Shown: positions 20,428 to 32,130, counted from the first letter of the stretch. The stretch: DNA of 64,000 nucleotides from CAVQWT01 sp963810815 (GCA_963810815.1 CAWEPB010000003.1:248001-312000); one strand, 5' to 3'. Translations and numbers: made by a program. The notes: generated from the sequence alone by a model not told the origin.

Positions 20428-21435
20428 TCAACGTGCGGCGGACTCCGCCAGCACGTCCTCGGCCTGCCTGTCCGCGTGATACGACGAGCGGACCAGCGCG
20501 CCGACCGCGGCGTGCCGGAAGCCCATCGCGTAGGCCTCGCGCTCGAAATGGGCGAACGTGTCCGGATGCACGTAGCGCAGCACCGGCAGGTGCCCGGCCG
20601 TCGGCTGCAGGTACTGGCCGAGCGTCAGCATGTCGATGCCGTGGGCGCGCATGTCGCGCATGGTGGCGAGGATCTCGTCGTCGGTCTCGCCCAGGCCGAC
20701 CATCAGGCCGGACTTGGTCGGGACGTCGGGGAAGCGCGCCTTGAAGTCGCGCAGCAGCGCGAGCGAATGCGCGTAGTCCGAGCCGGGGCGCGCCTGTCGG
20801 TACAGGCGCGGCACCGTCTCGAGGTTGTGGTTCATCACGTCCGGCGGCGCCTGCGTCAGGATGTCGAGCGCGCGGTCGAGCCGGCCGCGGAAATCGGGCA
20901 CCAGCACCTCGATCTGCGTCGCCGGCGAGTGCTCGCGCACGGCGCGGATGCAGTCGACGAAATGCTGCGCGCCGCCGTCGCGCAGGTCGTCGCGGTCGAC
21001 GCTGGTGACGACGACGTAGCGAAGGCGCAGCGCCGCGATCGTCCGGGCGAGGTTGAGCGGCTCGTCGGCGTCCAGCGGCAGCGGCCGCCCGTGGCCCACG
21101 TCGCAGAACGGACAGCGCCGCGTGCAGATGTCGCCCATGATCATGAACGTCGCCGTGCCCTTGCTGAAGCACTCGCCGATGTTCGGGCAGGACGCTTCCT
21201 CGCAGACCGTGTGCAGCTTGTGGTCGCGCAGGATCTGCTTGATCTCGGCGAAGCGCGGCGATGAGGCGGCCCGGACGCGGATCCAGTCGGGTTTCTTCAG
21301 CCGCGGCGCCTCGACCACCTTGATCGGGATGCGGGCCGTCTTCGCGTCGCCCTTGTGCTTGACGCCGGCGGCGTTGGCCGGCGGGTTCGCGGCGGCAGGC
21401 GGGGCCGGAGGGACGGCGGGGGTGTCCATGGTCAT
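20428..21435 (-). CDS. lipA: Lipoyl synthase (radical SAM)
   Basis: A 335-residue enzyme that inserts two sulfurs into octanoyl-protein to make lipoate. The radical-SAM cluster site is CTRRCPFC; the auxiliary cluster site is CEEASCPNIGEC; the C-terminal RSSYHA near the end supplies the conserved Ser ligand. Segments TFMIMGDICTRRC and GLMVGLGETDDEI are classic. Start ATG at 21435 overlaps the lipB stop (ATGA). The first 30 residues are a Pro/Ala-rich variable lead. Works directly after LipB, and its product is needed by GcvH encoded in this same window. Confidence 0.97.
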   Translation of the reverse strand: MTMDTPAVPPAPPAAANPPANAAGVKHKGDAKTARIPIKVVEAPRLKKPDWIRVRAASSPRFAEIKQILRDHKLHTVCEEASCPNIGECFSKGTATFMIMGDICTRRCPFCDVGHGRPLPLDADEPLNLARTIAALRLRYVVVTSVDRDDLRDGGAQHFVDCIRAVREHSPATQIEVLVPDFRGRLDRALDILTQAPPDVMNHNLETVPRLYRQARPGSDYAHSLALLRDFKARFPDVPTKSGLMVGLGETDDEILATMRDMRAHGIDMLTLGQYLQPTAGHLPVLRYVHPDTFAHFEREAYAMGFRHAAVGALVRSSYHADRQAEDVLAESAAR

Positions 21436-22091
21436 CGCGATGAGGTGAGGTGGGCGGCGAGGATCGGGGCGAGTTCGTCGCCGGCGCGTTCGACGGTGCA
21501 CGCGGTACCCCGCGGCGCCACGTCGGCGAGCTGCGTGACGGCAAGACCCGGAAAGCCGCAGGGGTCGATGTCGGCGAACGGCGCGAGGTCCATCGCGACG
21601 TTTACGGCCAGCCCGTGGTACGTGCAGCCGTTGCGCACCCTGAGCCCCAATGCGGCGATCTTCGCCTCGACCCCGTCGCGCCGCAAGTAGACACCCGGCG
21701 CATCCGTCTTGCCGTAGGCTGAAACCCGATACGAATCAAGCCATTGTATCACCGAGGCCTCGATCGCCCGGACGAAGGCGCGCACCCCCCGGCGGTCCCG
21801 GCGCAGGTCGAACAGCAGGTACGCCACCAGCTGGCCCGGGCCATGGTAGGTGATCTGCCCGCCACGATCGACCTTGAGCGCAGGAATGCCGTTGTCGCGC
21901 AGCAGGTGCGCGCTGCGGCCGGCCAGGCCCAGCGTATAGATCGGCGGGTGCTCGGTCAGCCAGATCGCGTCGGGTGTCGCGGCGTCGCGGGCGTCGGTGA
22001 ACGCCTGCATCGCCCGCCACGTGGTCTCGTAGTCGGTGCGGCCGAGGCGGCGGATGGCGATCGGGGCGCCGGTCTCGCGCGGCACGCTCAC
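21432..22091 (-). CDS. lipB: Octanoyl-[acyl-carrier-protein]-protein N-octanoyltransferase
   Basis: A 219-residue transferase moving octanoate from acyl carrier protein to lipoyl domains. Diagnostic stretches: RGGQITYHGPGQLVAY, APGVYLRRDGVEAKIAALG with the catalytic Lys, RNGCTYHGLAVNV, and DIDPCGFPGL with the acyl-carrying Cys. Length is normal. Overlaps ybeD upstream and lipA downstream by four bases each, forming a ybeD-lipB-lipA unit. Confidence 0.97.
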   Translation of the reverse strand: MSVPRETGAPIAIRRLGRTDYETTWRAMQAFTDARDAATPDAIWLTEHPPIYTLGLAGRSAHLLRDNGIPALKVDRGGQITYHGPGQLVAYLLFDLRRDRRGVRAFVRAIEASVIQWLDSYRVSAYGKTDAPGVYLRRDGVEAKIAALGLRVRNGCTYHGLAVNVAMDLAPFADIDPCGFPGLAVTQLADVAPRGTACTVERAGDELAPILAAHLTSSR

Positions 22092-22357
22092 AGCACCATC
22101 GCCACCATCGGATGCGAGGTGAGGTCGCGGTAGAGATTGTCGAGCTGCTCGCGCGACGTCGCGTTGATCGTCGCGGTGACCGACAGGTAGTTGCCCTGCG
22201 TCGACGCGCGCATCTCCAGCGTCGCGGCGTCGAAGTCCGGCGCGTGGGCCCGCACCACGGTGACGATCGCCTGCGCGAACCCGTCCTGCGTCCGGCCCAT
22301 CACCTTGATGGGAAACGCGCAGGGAAACGTGAGCAGCGACTCGGCGGCGGCGGGCAT
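22088..22357 (-). CDS. ybeD: YbeD family protein (DUF493)
   Basis: An 89-residue ACT-like small protein with the conserved FPCAFPIKVMGRTQDGFAQA, DFDAATLEMRASTQGNYLSV and the C-terminal LYRDLTSHPMVAMVL. The family is widely found next to lipB and is suspected to regulate lipoate or cell-envelope metabolism, but its role is not established. ATG at 22357 has a good AGGAG eight bases upstream. Its stop overlaps the lipB start. Confidence 0.92.
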   Translation of the reverse strand: MPAAAESLLTFPCAFPIKVMGRTQDGFAQAIVTVVRAHAPDFDAATLEMRASTQGNYLSVTATINATSREQLDNLYRDLTSHPMVAMVL

Positions 22358-22422
22358 GACGAACTCCTGGAACCTGACTATGGGGGCGCGCCGCGGCCGA
22401 CGCAACCCGACCCCGCCGCCGG

Positions 22423-23638
22423 TCAATCCGCGGCCTGCGGATACATGTACTCGCGCGTCAGCGGATGGCTCAGCCGGCCGTCGGCCTGCGACTTGCCGGC
22501 GAGGACCTGGAACAGCGACAGCCAGCCCCGGTCGAAGGCGTGCGCGGCGCCGGCGAGATAGATGCGCCAGACGCGGAACCGCTCCTCGCCGACCTCGGCG
22601 CGCGCGGCGTCGGCCTGCGCTTCCAGCCGATCGGCCCAGCTCCACAGCGTGCGCACGTAGTGCGGACGCAGCGCCTCGGCGTCGAGGATCTCGAGCCCCT
22701 GCGCGCCCAGCGCCTCGATGACCTTCGACACGTGCGTCAGCTCGCCCCCGGGGAAGACGTAGTCCTCGACGAAGTCGCCGACACCGCTGCCCAGGCTGTG
22801 GCGGCCGACGAAGTTGTGCGTGATGCCGTGATTGAGCACCAGCCCTCCCGGTGCCAGCGCGCGGCGGATCGTGCCGAAGTAGCGGCCGAGGCGGGCGAGG
22901 CCGACATGCTCGAACATGCCGATGCTGGCGATCTTGTCGTAGCAAGCGTCCGCCGGCAGGTCCGCGTAGTCGAGCAGGTCGACGCGCACCCGGTCGGCGA
23001 GGCCGCGCCGCGCGATCTCCTGCTGGACGTAGTCGAACTGCCGCCGCGACAGCGTGATGCCGTGCGCCGCGACGCCGTAGTGCGCAGCCGCGTGGAACAG
23101 CAGCGCGCCCCAGCCGCAGCCGATGTCGAGGAAGCGTTCGCCCGGCGCCAGCCGCAGCTTGCGGCAGACGTGGTCGAGCTTGGCCGCCTGCGCCTCGTCC
23201 AGCGTGTCGTCGTCGTGGCGGTAGTACGCGCAGGAATAGACCATCCGCGAATCCAGCCACAGCCGGTAGAACGCGTTGCTGACATCGTAGTGGTGCGCGA
23301 TGTTGGCCCGGTTGGGTCGTCGCTGGTTGCGCCACAGCCGCCAGCGGGTGGCGAGGGCGTCGCCCGCATGCGTGACGTCGCCGACCAAGCGACTGCGCGA
23401 TGTTCAGGATGTCGCGCGCGCTGCCGGTGAAGTCGAGGTCGTTGTGGACGTAGGCGCGGGCGAGGTTGCCGAGCTGCGGCGACGCCAGGACCCTGAGCCC
23501 GGCCATGTTGCGCGCCACGAGGTCGAGCCGGGGCTCGCGTGACAGCGCCACCCGTTCCCCCGACGGCAGCACGACCGCCACCGGAAGGTCCCTGCCGGCG
23601 TAGCGGCGGGCGATGAGCGAAGCAATCGGATCGGCCAT
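22423..23638 (-). CDS. cfa: Cyclopropane-fatty-acyl-phospholipid synthase, apparent frameshift near 23388
   Basis: A SAM-dependent methyltransferase that turns unsaturated phospholipid acyl chains into cyclopropane rings. The N-terminal 80 or so residues (MADPIASLIARRYAG to DFTGSARDILNIAQS) and the rest (VGDVTHAGDALATRW onward, with NIAHHYDVSNAFYRLWLD, YSCAYYRHDDDTLDEAQ, ERFLDIGCGWGALLFHAA and GGELTHVSKVIEALG) lie in different frames. Omitting one base near 23385-23390 joins them into about 404 residues, the usual family size. Either the gene is broken or an assembly error is present. Lies just upstream of ybeD and divergent from the flavin reductase. Confidence 0.85.
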
Positions 23639-23802
23639 GGGCTACCCCCCAGTTGGAATCCGCTTCCAGTGTACCCAAACCGGCCCGACCCGGGGTCGAA
23701 CCGGGGTCAGGTCGAATTTCGGCTTCTGCCGCCGACCCCGCCCGGGCCGGCCGGCTGCTACCATCGCGACTTCCGGACCATCGCCTCCGTCGCACCCCTC
23801 CC

Positions 23803-24318
23803 TTGTCGCCTCCCACCCGCGCGGCTGCCCGCGCCGCCGTTCCCTCCGAGCGCGCCTATCGCGACGCCCTCGCCCAGTTCGCGACCGGCGTCACCGTGAT
23901 CTGCGCGCGCGCGCCCGACGGCACGCTGGCGGGCTTCACCGCGAACTCGTTCAACTCGGTCTCGCTCGACCCGCCGCTGGTCGTGTGGAGCCTGGCCCGG
24001 AACGCGTCGAATCTGGCGGCATTCGAGCAGGCGGACGGCTACGTGATCAACGTGCTCGCCGACGACCAGGTCGAGCTGGCCCGCCGCTTCGCGAGTCCGC
24101 ACGCCGACCGCTTCACCGGCGTCGATTACCAGCTCGGGCCCGTCGGCGCCCCCCGCATCGCCGGCTGCGTCGCGTGGTTCGAGTGCCGCCATCACTCGCA
24201 GCAGCGCGCCGGCGATCACGTGCTGTTCATCGGCCGCGTCGACGCGTTCGCCCGCCACGCCGGTGCGGGGCTCGTGTTCCACCACGGCCGCTACGGCACG
24301 ACGCGCCCGCTGGAATGA
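23803..24318 (+). CDS. Flavin reductase-like protein (FMN-binding split barrel)
   Basis: A flavin-binding domain protein of about 171 residues related to the reductase components of two-component monooxygenases. Motifs: YRDALAQFATGVTVICARAP, FTANSFNSVSLDPPLVVWSLARNASN, VLADDQVELARRFASP and HHGRYGTTRPLE at the end. It would use NAD(P)H to reduce FMN or FAD, or act as a small FMN-binding oxidoreductase; the partner is not visible nearby. Start is uncertain: the frame is open from 23653, but the conserved part begins near residue 20 of a TTG start at 23803, with no strong ribosome site. Confidence 0.82.
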   Translation: MSPPTRAAARAAVPSERAYRDALAQFATGVTVICARAPDGTLAGFTANSFNSVSLDPPLVVWSLARNASNLAAFEQADGYVINVLADDQVELARRFASPHADRFTGVDYQLGPVGAPRIAGCVAWFECRHHSQQRAGDHVLFIGRVDAFARHAGAGLVFHHGRYGTTRPLE

Positions 24319-24319
24319 G

Positions 24320-24350
24320 ACGGGAGCCAGGCGTCGCCGCCGGCTCCCGT
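24320..24350 (+). terminator. Hairpin terminator after the flavin reductase
   Basis: A perfect nine-base stem, ACGGGAGCC with GGCTCCCGT, starts one base after the stop codon at 24318 and is followed by TTTCG. The T-run is short, so strength is uncertain. By symmetry it could also act on minus-strand transcripts from the dat gene, which ends at 24410. Confidence 0.6.
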
Positions 24351-24409
24351 TTCGATCGCCTCCGCCTCCGCCTCCGCCGCCGTCGTCGTGCGGCGTCTTG
24401 CTCCGGGCG

Positions 24410-25267
24410 TCAGGCGGGTCGCGCCTTGCGGTCCTGATAGATCTGCCAGACCTTGCGGAACACCGGGCCCGGCTTGCCGTCGCCGACCGGCCTGCCGTCG
24501 ACGGTCGTGATCGCCAGCACCTCCTTGGTCGACGACGACAGCCACAGCTCGTCGGCGCCCAGCGCCTCGGCCCGCGGAACCGGACGCACTTCCATCGGCA
24601 GGCCCGCGTCGCGCGCGAACTCGAGCGCCGCGTCGTAGGTGATGCCGGGCAGGATCAGGTTGTCCTTCGGTGGCGCGACGATGGTCCCCCCGATCACGCA
24701 CAGCACGTTCGACGCCGACGCCTCGGTCAGAAAGCCGTTGCGGAACATGATGGTCTCGAGCGCGCCGGCGTCGGCGGCGAGCTGGCGCATCAGCACGTTG
24801 CCCACCAGCGAGATCGTCTTCAGGTCGCAGCGCTGCCAGCGGTTGTCCTCGGCGGTGACGACGGCGACGCCGCGCTCGACCTGTTCGCGCGACGGCGTGG
24901 GCAGCGGGTTGCTCATCATGAAGATCGTGGGCGGCACACCCTGCGGAAACGCGTGGTCGCGCTTCGCGACGCCGCGGGTGACCTGGAAGTAGACGCCCTG
25001 ATCGTCGTAAGGCTGCAGCGAGACGAGCTTGCGGATGATCGCCTCCCACTCTGCCGGCGTGTGCGGGTTGGCGAGGCGGATGCCGTCGAGGCTGCGCTGC
25101 AGCCGGGCGAGGTGCTGCGGCATCCGGAAGGGCTCGCGCCCGTACACGGGGACGAGCTCGTACACGCCGTCGCCGTAGATGAAGCCGCGGTCGAGCACGG
25201 AGATCTTCGCTTCCGCGAGCGGCAGGTATTCGCCGTTGAGATAGACGATCGGGGTGGAGGCGTTCAT
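24410..25267 (-). CDS. dat: D-amino acid aminotransferase (class IV, PLP)
   Basis: A 285-residue fold-type IV PLP aminotransferase. The Schiff-base Lys is K150 in CDLKTISLVGN; VLDRGFIYGDGVYELVPVYG and the phosphate-binding EASASNVLCV fit D-alanine aminotransferase. It would interconvert D-alanine and D-glutamate for peptidoglycan. Branched-chain aminotransferase or aminodeoxychorismate lyase are more distant alternatives in the same fold. Placed 52 bases after the D,D-carboxypeptidase gene, a pairing common in Betaproteobacteria that ties both to D-alanine and cell-wall metabolism. Confidence 0.9.
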   Translation of the reverse strand: MNASTPIVYLNGEYLPLAEAKISVLDRGFIYGDGVYELVPVYGREPFRMPQHLARLQRSLDGIRLANPHTPAEWEAIIRKLVSLQPYDDQGVYFQVTRGVAKRDHAFPQGVPPTIFMMSNPLPTPSREQVERGVAVVTAEDNRWQRCDLKTISLVGNVLMRQLAADAGALETIMFRNGFLTEASASNVLCVIGGTIVAPPKDNLILPGITYDAALEFARDAGLPMEVRPVPRAEALGADELWLSSSTKEVLAITTVDGRPVGDGKPGPVFRKVWQIYQDRKARPA

Positions 25268-25319
25268 GGCGAACCTCGGGTCGGTGGTCGTTGCGGCAGG
25301 CAGTGCCGGCGCGGTCCGG

Positions 25320-26600
25320 TCAGCGGAACCACAGCCGCACCGTGTCCCAGGCGCGGCCGACGAAGCTGGCGCCCGACACGTCGGCCAGCGCCACCAGCGG
25401 AAATTCGGCCACCGGCACGCCGTCCAGCGCGACCTTCACCGCGCCGACGCGCTGGCCCTTCGCCACCGGCGCGACCAGCGGCTCGGTGGCGAGCATCGTC
25501 AGCTGCAGCTTCTCGGCCTTCCCTTTCGGCAGCGTCAGGTAGCGGTTGGCGATGAAGCCGGCGCCGACGTCGTTCGCCGCGCCCTTCCAGACGCGCAGCG
25601 TCGACACCGGCTGGCCCGGTCCGTAGAGCTGGATGGTGTCGAACGACTGGAAGCCGTAGTTGAGGAGCTTCTGGCTCTCGGCCGCGCGCGCGTTGTCCGA
25701 CGCCGCGCCCAGCACCGCCGACACCAGCCGCCGGTCGCCGCGCTTGGCCGAGGAGATCAGGCACCAGCCCGCGGCATCGGTGTGTCCGGTCTTGACGCCG
25801 TCGACGTAGGGGTCCGTCCACAGCAGGCGATTGCGGTTCGCCTGCGTGATGTTGTTGTAGCGGTAGTCCTTGATCGCATACAGCGGGTAGTACTCGGGGA
25901 AATCGCGGATCAGCGCCGCGGCGAGCTTCGCCATGTCGGCAGCGGTCGAGTAGTGCTGCGGATGCGACAGCCCGGTCGCGTTGACGAAGCTGGTGTTCGC
26001 GAGGCCGAGCTTCTTCGCCTCGTCGTTCATCCGTTGCGCGAACGCATCCTCGCTGCCGGCGACGAGTTCGGCCAGCGCGATCGAGGCGTCGTTGCCGGAC
26101 TGCACGATCATCCCGCGCAGCAGCTCGTCGACGGAGACCGCGCGCCGCGGCTCGATGAACATCCGCGAGCCCTCGGCACGCCATGCGCGCTCGGACACCG
26201 GCACCGGCTGCGACGGCGTGATCGTCCCGGCCTTCAGCGCGGCGAAGGTGAGGTACGCGGTCATCAGCTTGGTGAGCGACGCGGGGTCCCGGCGCTCGTC
26301 GGCGTTCTGCGCGACGATCGTCTGGCCGCTCGTCCAGTCGACGAGCACGTACGACGACGCGGCGATCGCCGGGGCGGCGGCGGCGCCTGGCATCGCGGCG
26401 ACGGTCGCCACGGCAGGACCCGCGGCCGCGGCCGGCGCACCGCCGGAGACCGGAGCGGCCGGCGTGACGGCCGAGGGCGGCGCGACCTGCGCGGTCGCCG
26501 GGCCCGGGGCGACCTGGGCAATGGCGGTGGCAGCGGTCGCGGCAAGGACGGCGGCGACCGCCGCGGAGGCCGCGGCGGCAAGGATGCGACGGAACGGCAT
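25320..26600 (-). CDS. dacC: D-alanyl-D-alanine carboxypeptidase (PBP5/6 type)
   Basis: A 426-residue secreted penicillin-binding protein that trims the terminal D-Ala of peptidoglycan stem peptides. Signal peptide at residues 1-28, then an Ala/Pro/Val-rich linker (about 30-80) longer than usual. Active-site motifs: SLTK at 108-111 with Ser108, SGN at 168-170, KTG at 270-272. The C-terminal PBP5 domain (from about residue 340, ANRYLTLPKGKAEK) ends with DTVRLWFR, which resembles the amphipathic membrane anchor. Which paralogue (dacA or dacC) it represents cannot be decided, so the symbol is tentative. Confidence 0.92.
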   Translation of the reverse strand: MPFRRILAAAASAAVAAVLAATAATAIAQVAPGPATAQVAPPSAVTPAAPVSGGAPAAAAGPAVATVAAMPGAAAAPAIAASSYVLVDWTSGQTIVAQNADERRDPASLTKLMTAYLTFAALKAGTITPSQPVPVSERAWRAEGSRMFIEPRRAVSVDELLRGMIVQSGNDASIALAELVAGSEDAFAQRMNDEAKKLGLANTSFVNATGLSHPQHYSTAADMAKLAAALIRDFPEYYPLYAIKDYRYNNITQANRNRLLWTDPYVDGVKTGHTDAAGWCLISSAKRGDRRLVSAVLGAASDNARAAESQKLLNYGFQSFDTIQLYGPGQPVSTLRVWKGAANDVGAGFIANRYLTLPKGKAEKLQLTMLATEPLVAPVAKGQRVGAVKVALDGVPVAEFPLVALADVSGASFVGRAWDTVRLWFR

Positions 26601-26658
26601 GGAGGACCCGCGGGGAAAGGGCTCGATTATACCGCCCGCCAGGAACGCCCCCGGCGCG

Positions 26659-29586
<2,928 letters not shown>

Positions 29587-29636
29587 CGTTTCACCTCGGG
29601 GCGCGCACGGTCGCGCGCGGTCGCTGGGAATGGGGA

Positions 29637-30020
29637 TCAGGCGTCGCCGATGACCGCCTCGTAGGCCTTGGCGTCGAGCAGCTTGCCGGCTGCCGCCGCG
29701 TCGGCGGGCTTCAGCCTGAACAGCCACGAGGCGTAGGCGTCCCGGTTGACTTCTTCCGGTGCATTCGTGACCGGCTCGTTGACCGCCACCACCTCGCCCG
29801 CGACCGGCGAGTAGACGTCGGAGGCGGCCTTCACCGACTCGACGACGGCGCAGGCTTCGTTGGCGGCCAGCACGCGACCCACGTCGGGCAGTTCGAGATA
29901 GACAAGATCGCCCAGCGCGGCCTGCGCGTGGTCGGTGATGCCGATGGTCAGGGTGCCGTCGGACTCGGCGCGGACCCACTCGTGTTCGGCGGTGTACCTG
30001 AGATCTGCGGGAACGTTCAT
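29637..30020 (-). CDS. gcvH: Glycine cleavage system H protein
   Basis: A 127-residue lipoyl carrier protein. The lipoylated Lys is K64 in VVESVKAASDVYSP, and the N-terminus RYTAEHEWVRAESDGT is standard. It shuttles the aminomethyl group between GcvP, GcvT and lipoamide dehydrogenase, and needs LipB and LipA, encoded about 8 kb away. Lies 50 bases upstream of gcvP and 48 bases after the GNAT gene on the same strand. Confidence 0.97.
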   Translation of the reverse strand: MNVPADLRYTAEHEWVRAESDGTLTIGITDHAQAALGDLVYLELPDVGRVLAANEACAVVESVKAASDVYSPVAGEVVAVNEPVTNAPEEVNRDAYASWLFRLKPADAAAAGKLLDAKAYEAVIGDA

Positions 30021-30068
30021 GCTGCCTCCGTGTTGATGCGTTGCCGTTCGGATTGATGCGGGTTCGGT

Positions 30069-30608
30069 TCAGGGCCGCGCGAGCGCGCGGGTCATGTGCA
30101 GCTTGTCGTGCGCGGCGCCGTCGACGATCACGGCGTCGGGCTCCACGCCCCAGGCGACGAAGCCGGCCCCTTCGTAGAGCCGCTGCGCCGGGGCGTTGCC
30201 TGCGGTCACGGTGAGGCCGAGCTGGCGCAGCGCCGGGATCGAGCGCGCCCGGGCGATCACGGCCGCGACCAGCGCCTTGCCGATGCCGCAGCCGGCACGC
30301 TCGGCCGGTACGTACATGCCGAAGACGTGGCCCTTGTGGCGGACGTTCGCGCGCGGGTCGACCTCGAGTCCGACCACGCCGACGAGCGTGTCGCCGGCGA
30401 AGGCCCCCAGCACGACGTCGTGAGGCGTGGCGGCCGGTGGCGCGACGCGACGCAGCAGCGCCTCCGCGGGACGCGCCGCTTCTTCGGCGTAGCTGGAGGT
30501 GAACGAAGCCGGGTGCTCGGCGAAGCCGCGCAGCCGCAGCGCCCGGTACGCCGCCAGGTCGGCGGCACCGAGCGCGCGGATGGGAGGCGCGTCCATCGCG
30601 GCGCTCAC
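30069..30608 (-). CDS. GNAT family N-acetyltransferase inside the gcv operon
   Basis: An acetyltransferase of about 179 residues. The acetyl-CoA binding loop follows HVFGMYVPAERAGCGIGKALV (the Q/RxxGxG/A signature is here RAGCGIG), and the C-terminal GLTVTAGNAPAQRLYEGAGFV is typical of GNAT motif B. It may acetylate a small amine or a protein N-terminus; the substrate is not readable. It sits between gcvT and gcvH on the same strand, with 56- and 48-base gaps, so it should share the glycine-responsive transcript. Start is either GTG at 30608 (preceded by GAAGGTAG) or ATG at 30596. Confidence 0.85.
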   Translation of the reverse strand: MSAAMDAPPIRALGAADLAAYRALRLRGFAEHPASFTSSYAEEAARPAEALLRRVAPPAATPHDVVLGAFAGDTLVGVVGLEVDPRANVRHKGHVFGMYVPAERAGCGIGKALVAAVIARARSIPALRQLGLTVTAGNAPAQRLYEGAGFVAWGVEPDAVIVDGAAHDKLHMTRALARP

Positions 30609-30664
30609 TGAACTACCTTCGTGCTGCGCACTCCGGTGTTCGCCCTTGGGACGGCCCGGCGCGC

Positions 30665-31750
30665 TCACGCCACCAGCGCCTTGCCGTTGCGCGCGAACGG
30701 CGGCTTGACGACGCGCGCGGCGAGTTCCCGGTCGCGGACGATCACCCGGACGACGTCGCCGGGTTGCACCGCGGCCGGCAGCCGCGCGAGCGCGATCGAT
30801 GCGGCGAGGGTGGGGCTGAAGGTGCCACTGGTGATTTCGCCGTCGCCGTGCGCGGTGTGCACGCGCTGGTGGGCGCGCAGCACGCCGCCCTTGTCCACGA
30901 GCAGCAGGCCGCGCAGGTCGCGCGCCGGCGGCTGGGCGACGAGCGCCGCCTTGCCGACGAAATCGCGCGCACTGGCGAGGTCGACGGTCCAGCCGAGACC
31001 GGATTCCAGCGGCGTCACCGCCTCGTCCATGTCCTGGCCGTAGAGGTTCATTCCCGCCTCGAGCCGCAGCGTGTCGCGCGCGCCGAGGCCGCAGGGCCGG
31101 ACGCCGGCCGCGACCAGCTTTTCCCAGATCGGCGCCGCCCAGCCCGCGGGCAGGACGACTTCGAAGCCGTCCTCGCCGGTGTAGCCGGTGCGGGCGATGA
31201 ACACGTCGCCGAACGCGACCGCCGAGAAGGGCTTCAGCGCCGCCGTCGCGGCCTCGCTGCCGGGCAGTACCTGCCACAGCTTGCTCCGCGCGTTGGGACC
31301 CTGCACGGCGATCATCGCGAGGTCGGTGCGCGGCTCGAGCGAGAGCCCCGGGGCGTGGACGGCGAGCAGCTTCCCCAGCCACGCGATGTCCTTGTCGGCG
31401 GTGCCGGCGTTGACGACCAGGCGGAAGAAATCCTCGCGCAGGAAATAGACGATCAGGTCGTCGAGCACTCCGCCGTCGTCCCGCAGCAGGCACGAATACA
31501 GCGCCTTGCCGGGCAGCGTGAGCTTGTCGACGTTGTTGGCCAGGGCCAGGCGGAGGAAGTCGCGCGCGCCGGCGCCTTCGAGGTCGACCACGCGCATGTG
31601 CGACACGTCGAACATGCCGGCATCGCGGCGCACCGCGTGGTGCTCCTCGATCTGCGAGCCGTAATTGACCGGCATGTCCCAGCCGCCGAAGTCGACCATG
31701 CGGGCGCCGGCGGCGCGGTGGATGGCGTTCAGGGGGGTCGCTTTGAGCAC
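30665..31750 (-). CDS. gcvT: Aminomethyltransferase, T protein of glycine cleavage
   Basis: A 361-residue tetrahydrofolate-dependent enzyme releasing ammonia and methylene-THF from aminomethyl-GcvH. Conserved parts: MVDFGGWDMPVNYGSQIEEH, RDAGMFDVSHM, the folate region RTGYTGEDGFEV, and ARDTLRLEAGMNLYGQDMDE. First gene of the operon, 50 bases downstream of the second glycine aptamer. Because the aptamer ends so close, the expression platform must lie between about 31800 and the start codon. Confidence 0.97.
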   Translation of the reverse strand: MLKATPLNAIHRAAGARMVDFGGWDMPVNYGSQIEEHHAVRRDAGMFDVSHMRVVDLEGAGARDFLRLALANNVDKLTLPGKALYSCLLRDDGGVLDDLIVYFLREDFFRLVVNAGTADKDIAWLGKLLAVHAPGLSLEPRTDLAMIAVQGPNARSKLWQVLPGSEAATAALKPFSAVAFGDVFIARTGYTGEDGFEVVLPAGWAAPIWEKLVAAGVRPCGLGARDTLRLEAGMNLYGQDMDEAVTPLESGLGWTVDLASARDFVGKAALVAQPPARDLRGLLLVDKGGVLRAHQRVHTAHGDGEITSGTFSPTLAASIALARLPAAVQPGDVVRVIVRDRELAARVVKPPFARNGKALVA

Positions 31751-31799
31751 GGGTTCTCCAGGCAGGAACGCAAGGGGACGCAGCGGCAGCTCCGCTTCG

Positions 31800-32012
31800 C
31801 CCCGTCTGTCCTTTTTACCTGAGAGATTGCCGGGCTCGCTGGCTGGCGCCAGGTCGTCCGGGTGCCCCTTCGGTGGGTCGCCCGCGGCGTGACGCCGCGC
31901 GACCGCTCTCCAGATTCGAGTTGCGCTCGCGCAGTCCTTTTTGCCTGAGCGGTTTCGGGATTACGCCTTCGGCGGCGCCGCAACGGCGGGCGCGCTCTCC
32001 TGCACGAGCGCG
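31800..32012 (-). ncRNA. Tandem glycine riboswitch upstream of gcvT
   Basis: Two glycine aptamers lie in tandem on the minus strand. Aptamer 1 (about 32012 to 31925) opens with GGAGAGCG, has GCCGAAGGCG and ends with CCGCTCAGGCAAAAAGGAC. Aptamer 2 (about 31920 to 31803) opens CTGGAGAGCGG, has CACCGAAGGGGCA and ends TCTCAGGTAAAAAGGACAG. The linker between them is short, as usual for cooperative glycine sensors. High glycine should turn on the cleavage operon gcvT-GNAT-gcvH-gcvP downstream. The exact on/off mechanism (terminator or ribosome-site masking) was not resolved. Confidence 0.95.
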
Positions 32013-32015
32013 TGA

Positions 32016-32044
32016 AGGTTACCGGCGGGCAGCCCCGGTGTCAA
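32016..32044 (-). promoter_or_regulatory. Sigma-70 promoter of the glycine riboswitch/gcv operon
   Basis: On the minus strand a perfect TTGACA (32044-32039) is followed after exactly 17 bases by TAACCT (32021-32016). Transcription would begin near 32009, right at the 5' edge of the first glycine aptamer. That fit between promoter and aptamer start is the main support. Confidence 0.8.
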
Positions 32045-32092
32045 AGGCGCGCCGACCGCCGCGGCCACCGCCGCTGCCGATGGCCGCGCCGC

Positions 32093-32130
32093 AAAAGAAA
32101 AACCGGCCGCGGTTGCCCGTCGGCCGGCCA
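32093..32130 (-). terminator. Intrinsic terminator after the cytochrome c gene
   Basis: In the minus-strand transcript CCGGCCG (32128-32122 region) pairs with CGGCCGG (32109-32103) and is followed by TTTTTCTTTT. It lies about 20 bases past the stop codon at 32150 and separates the cytochrome gene from the gcv promoter. Confidence 0.85.
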
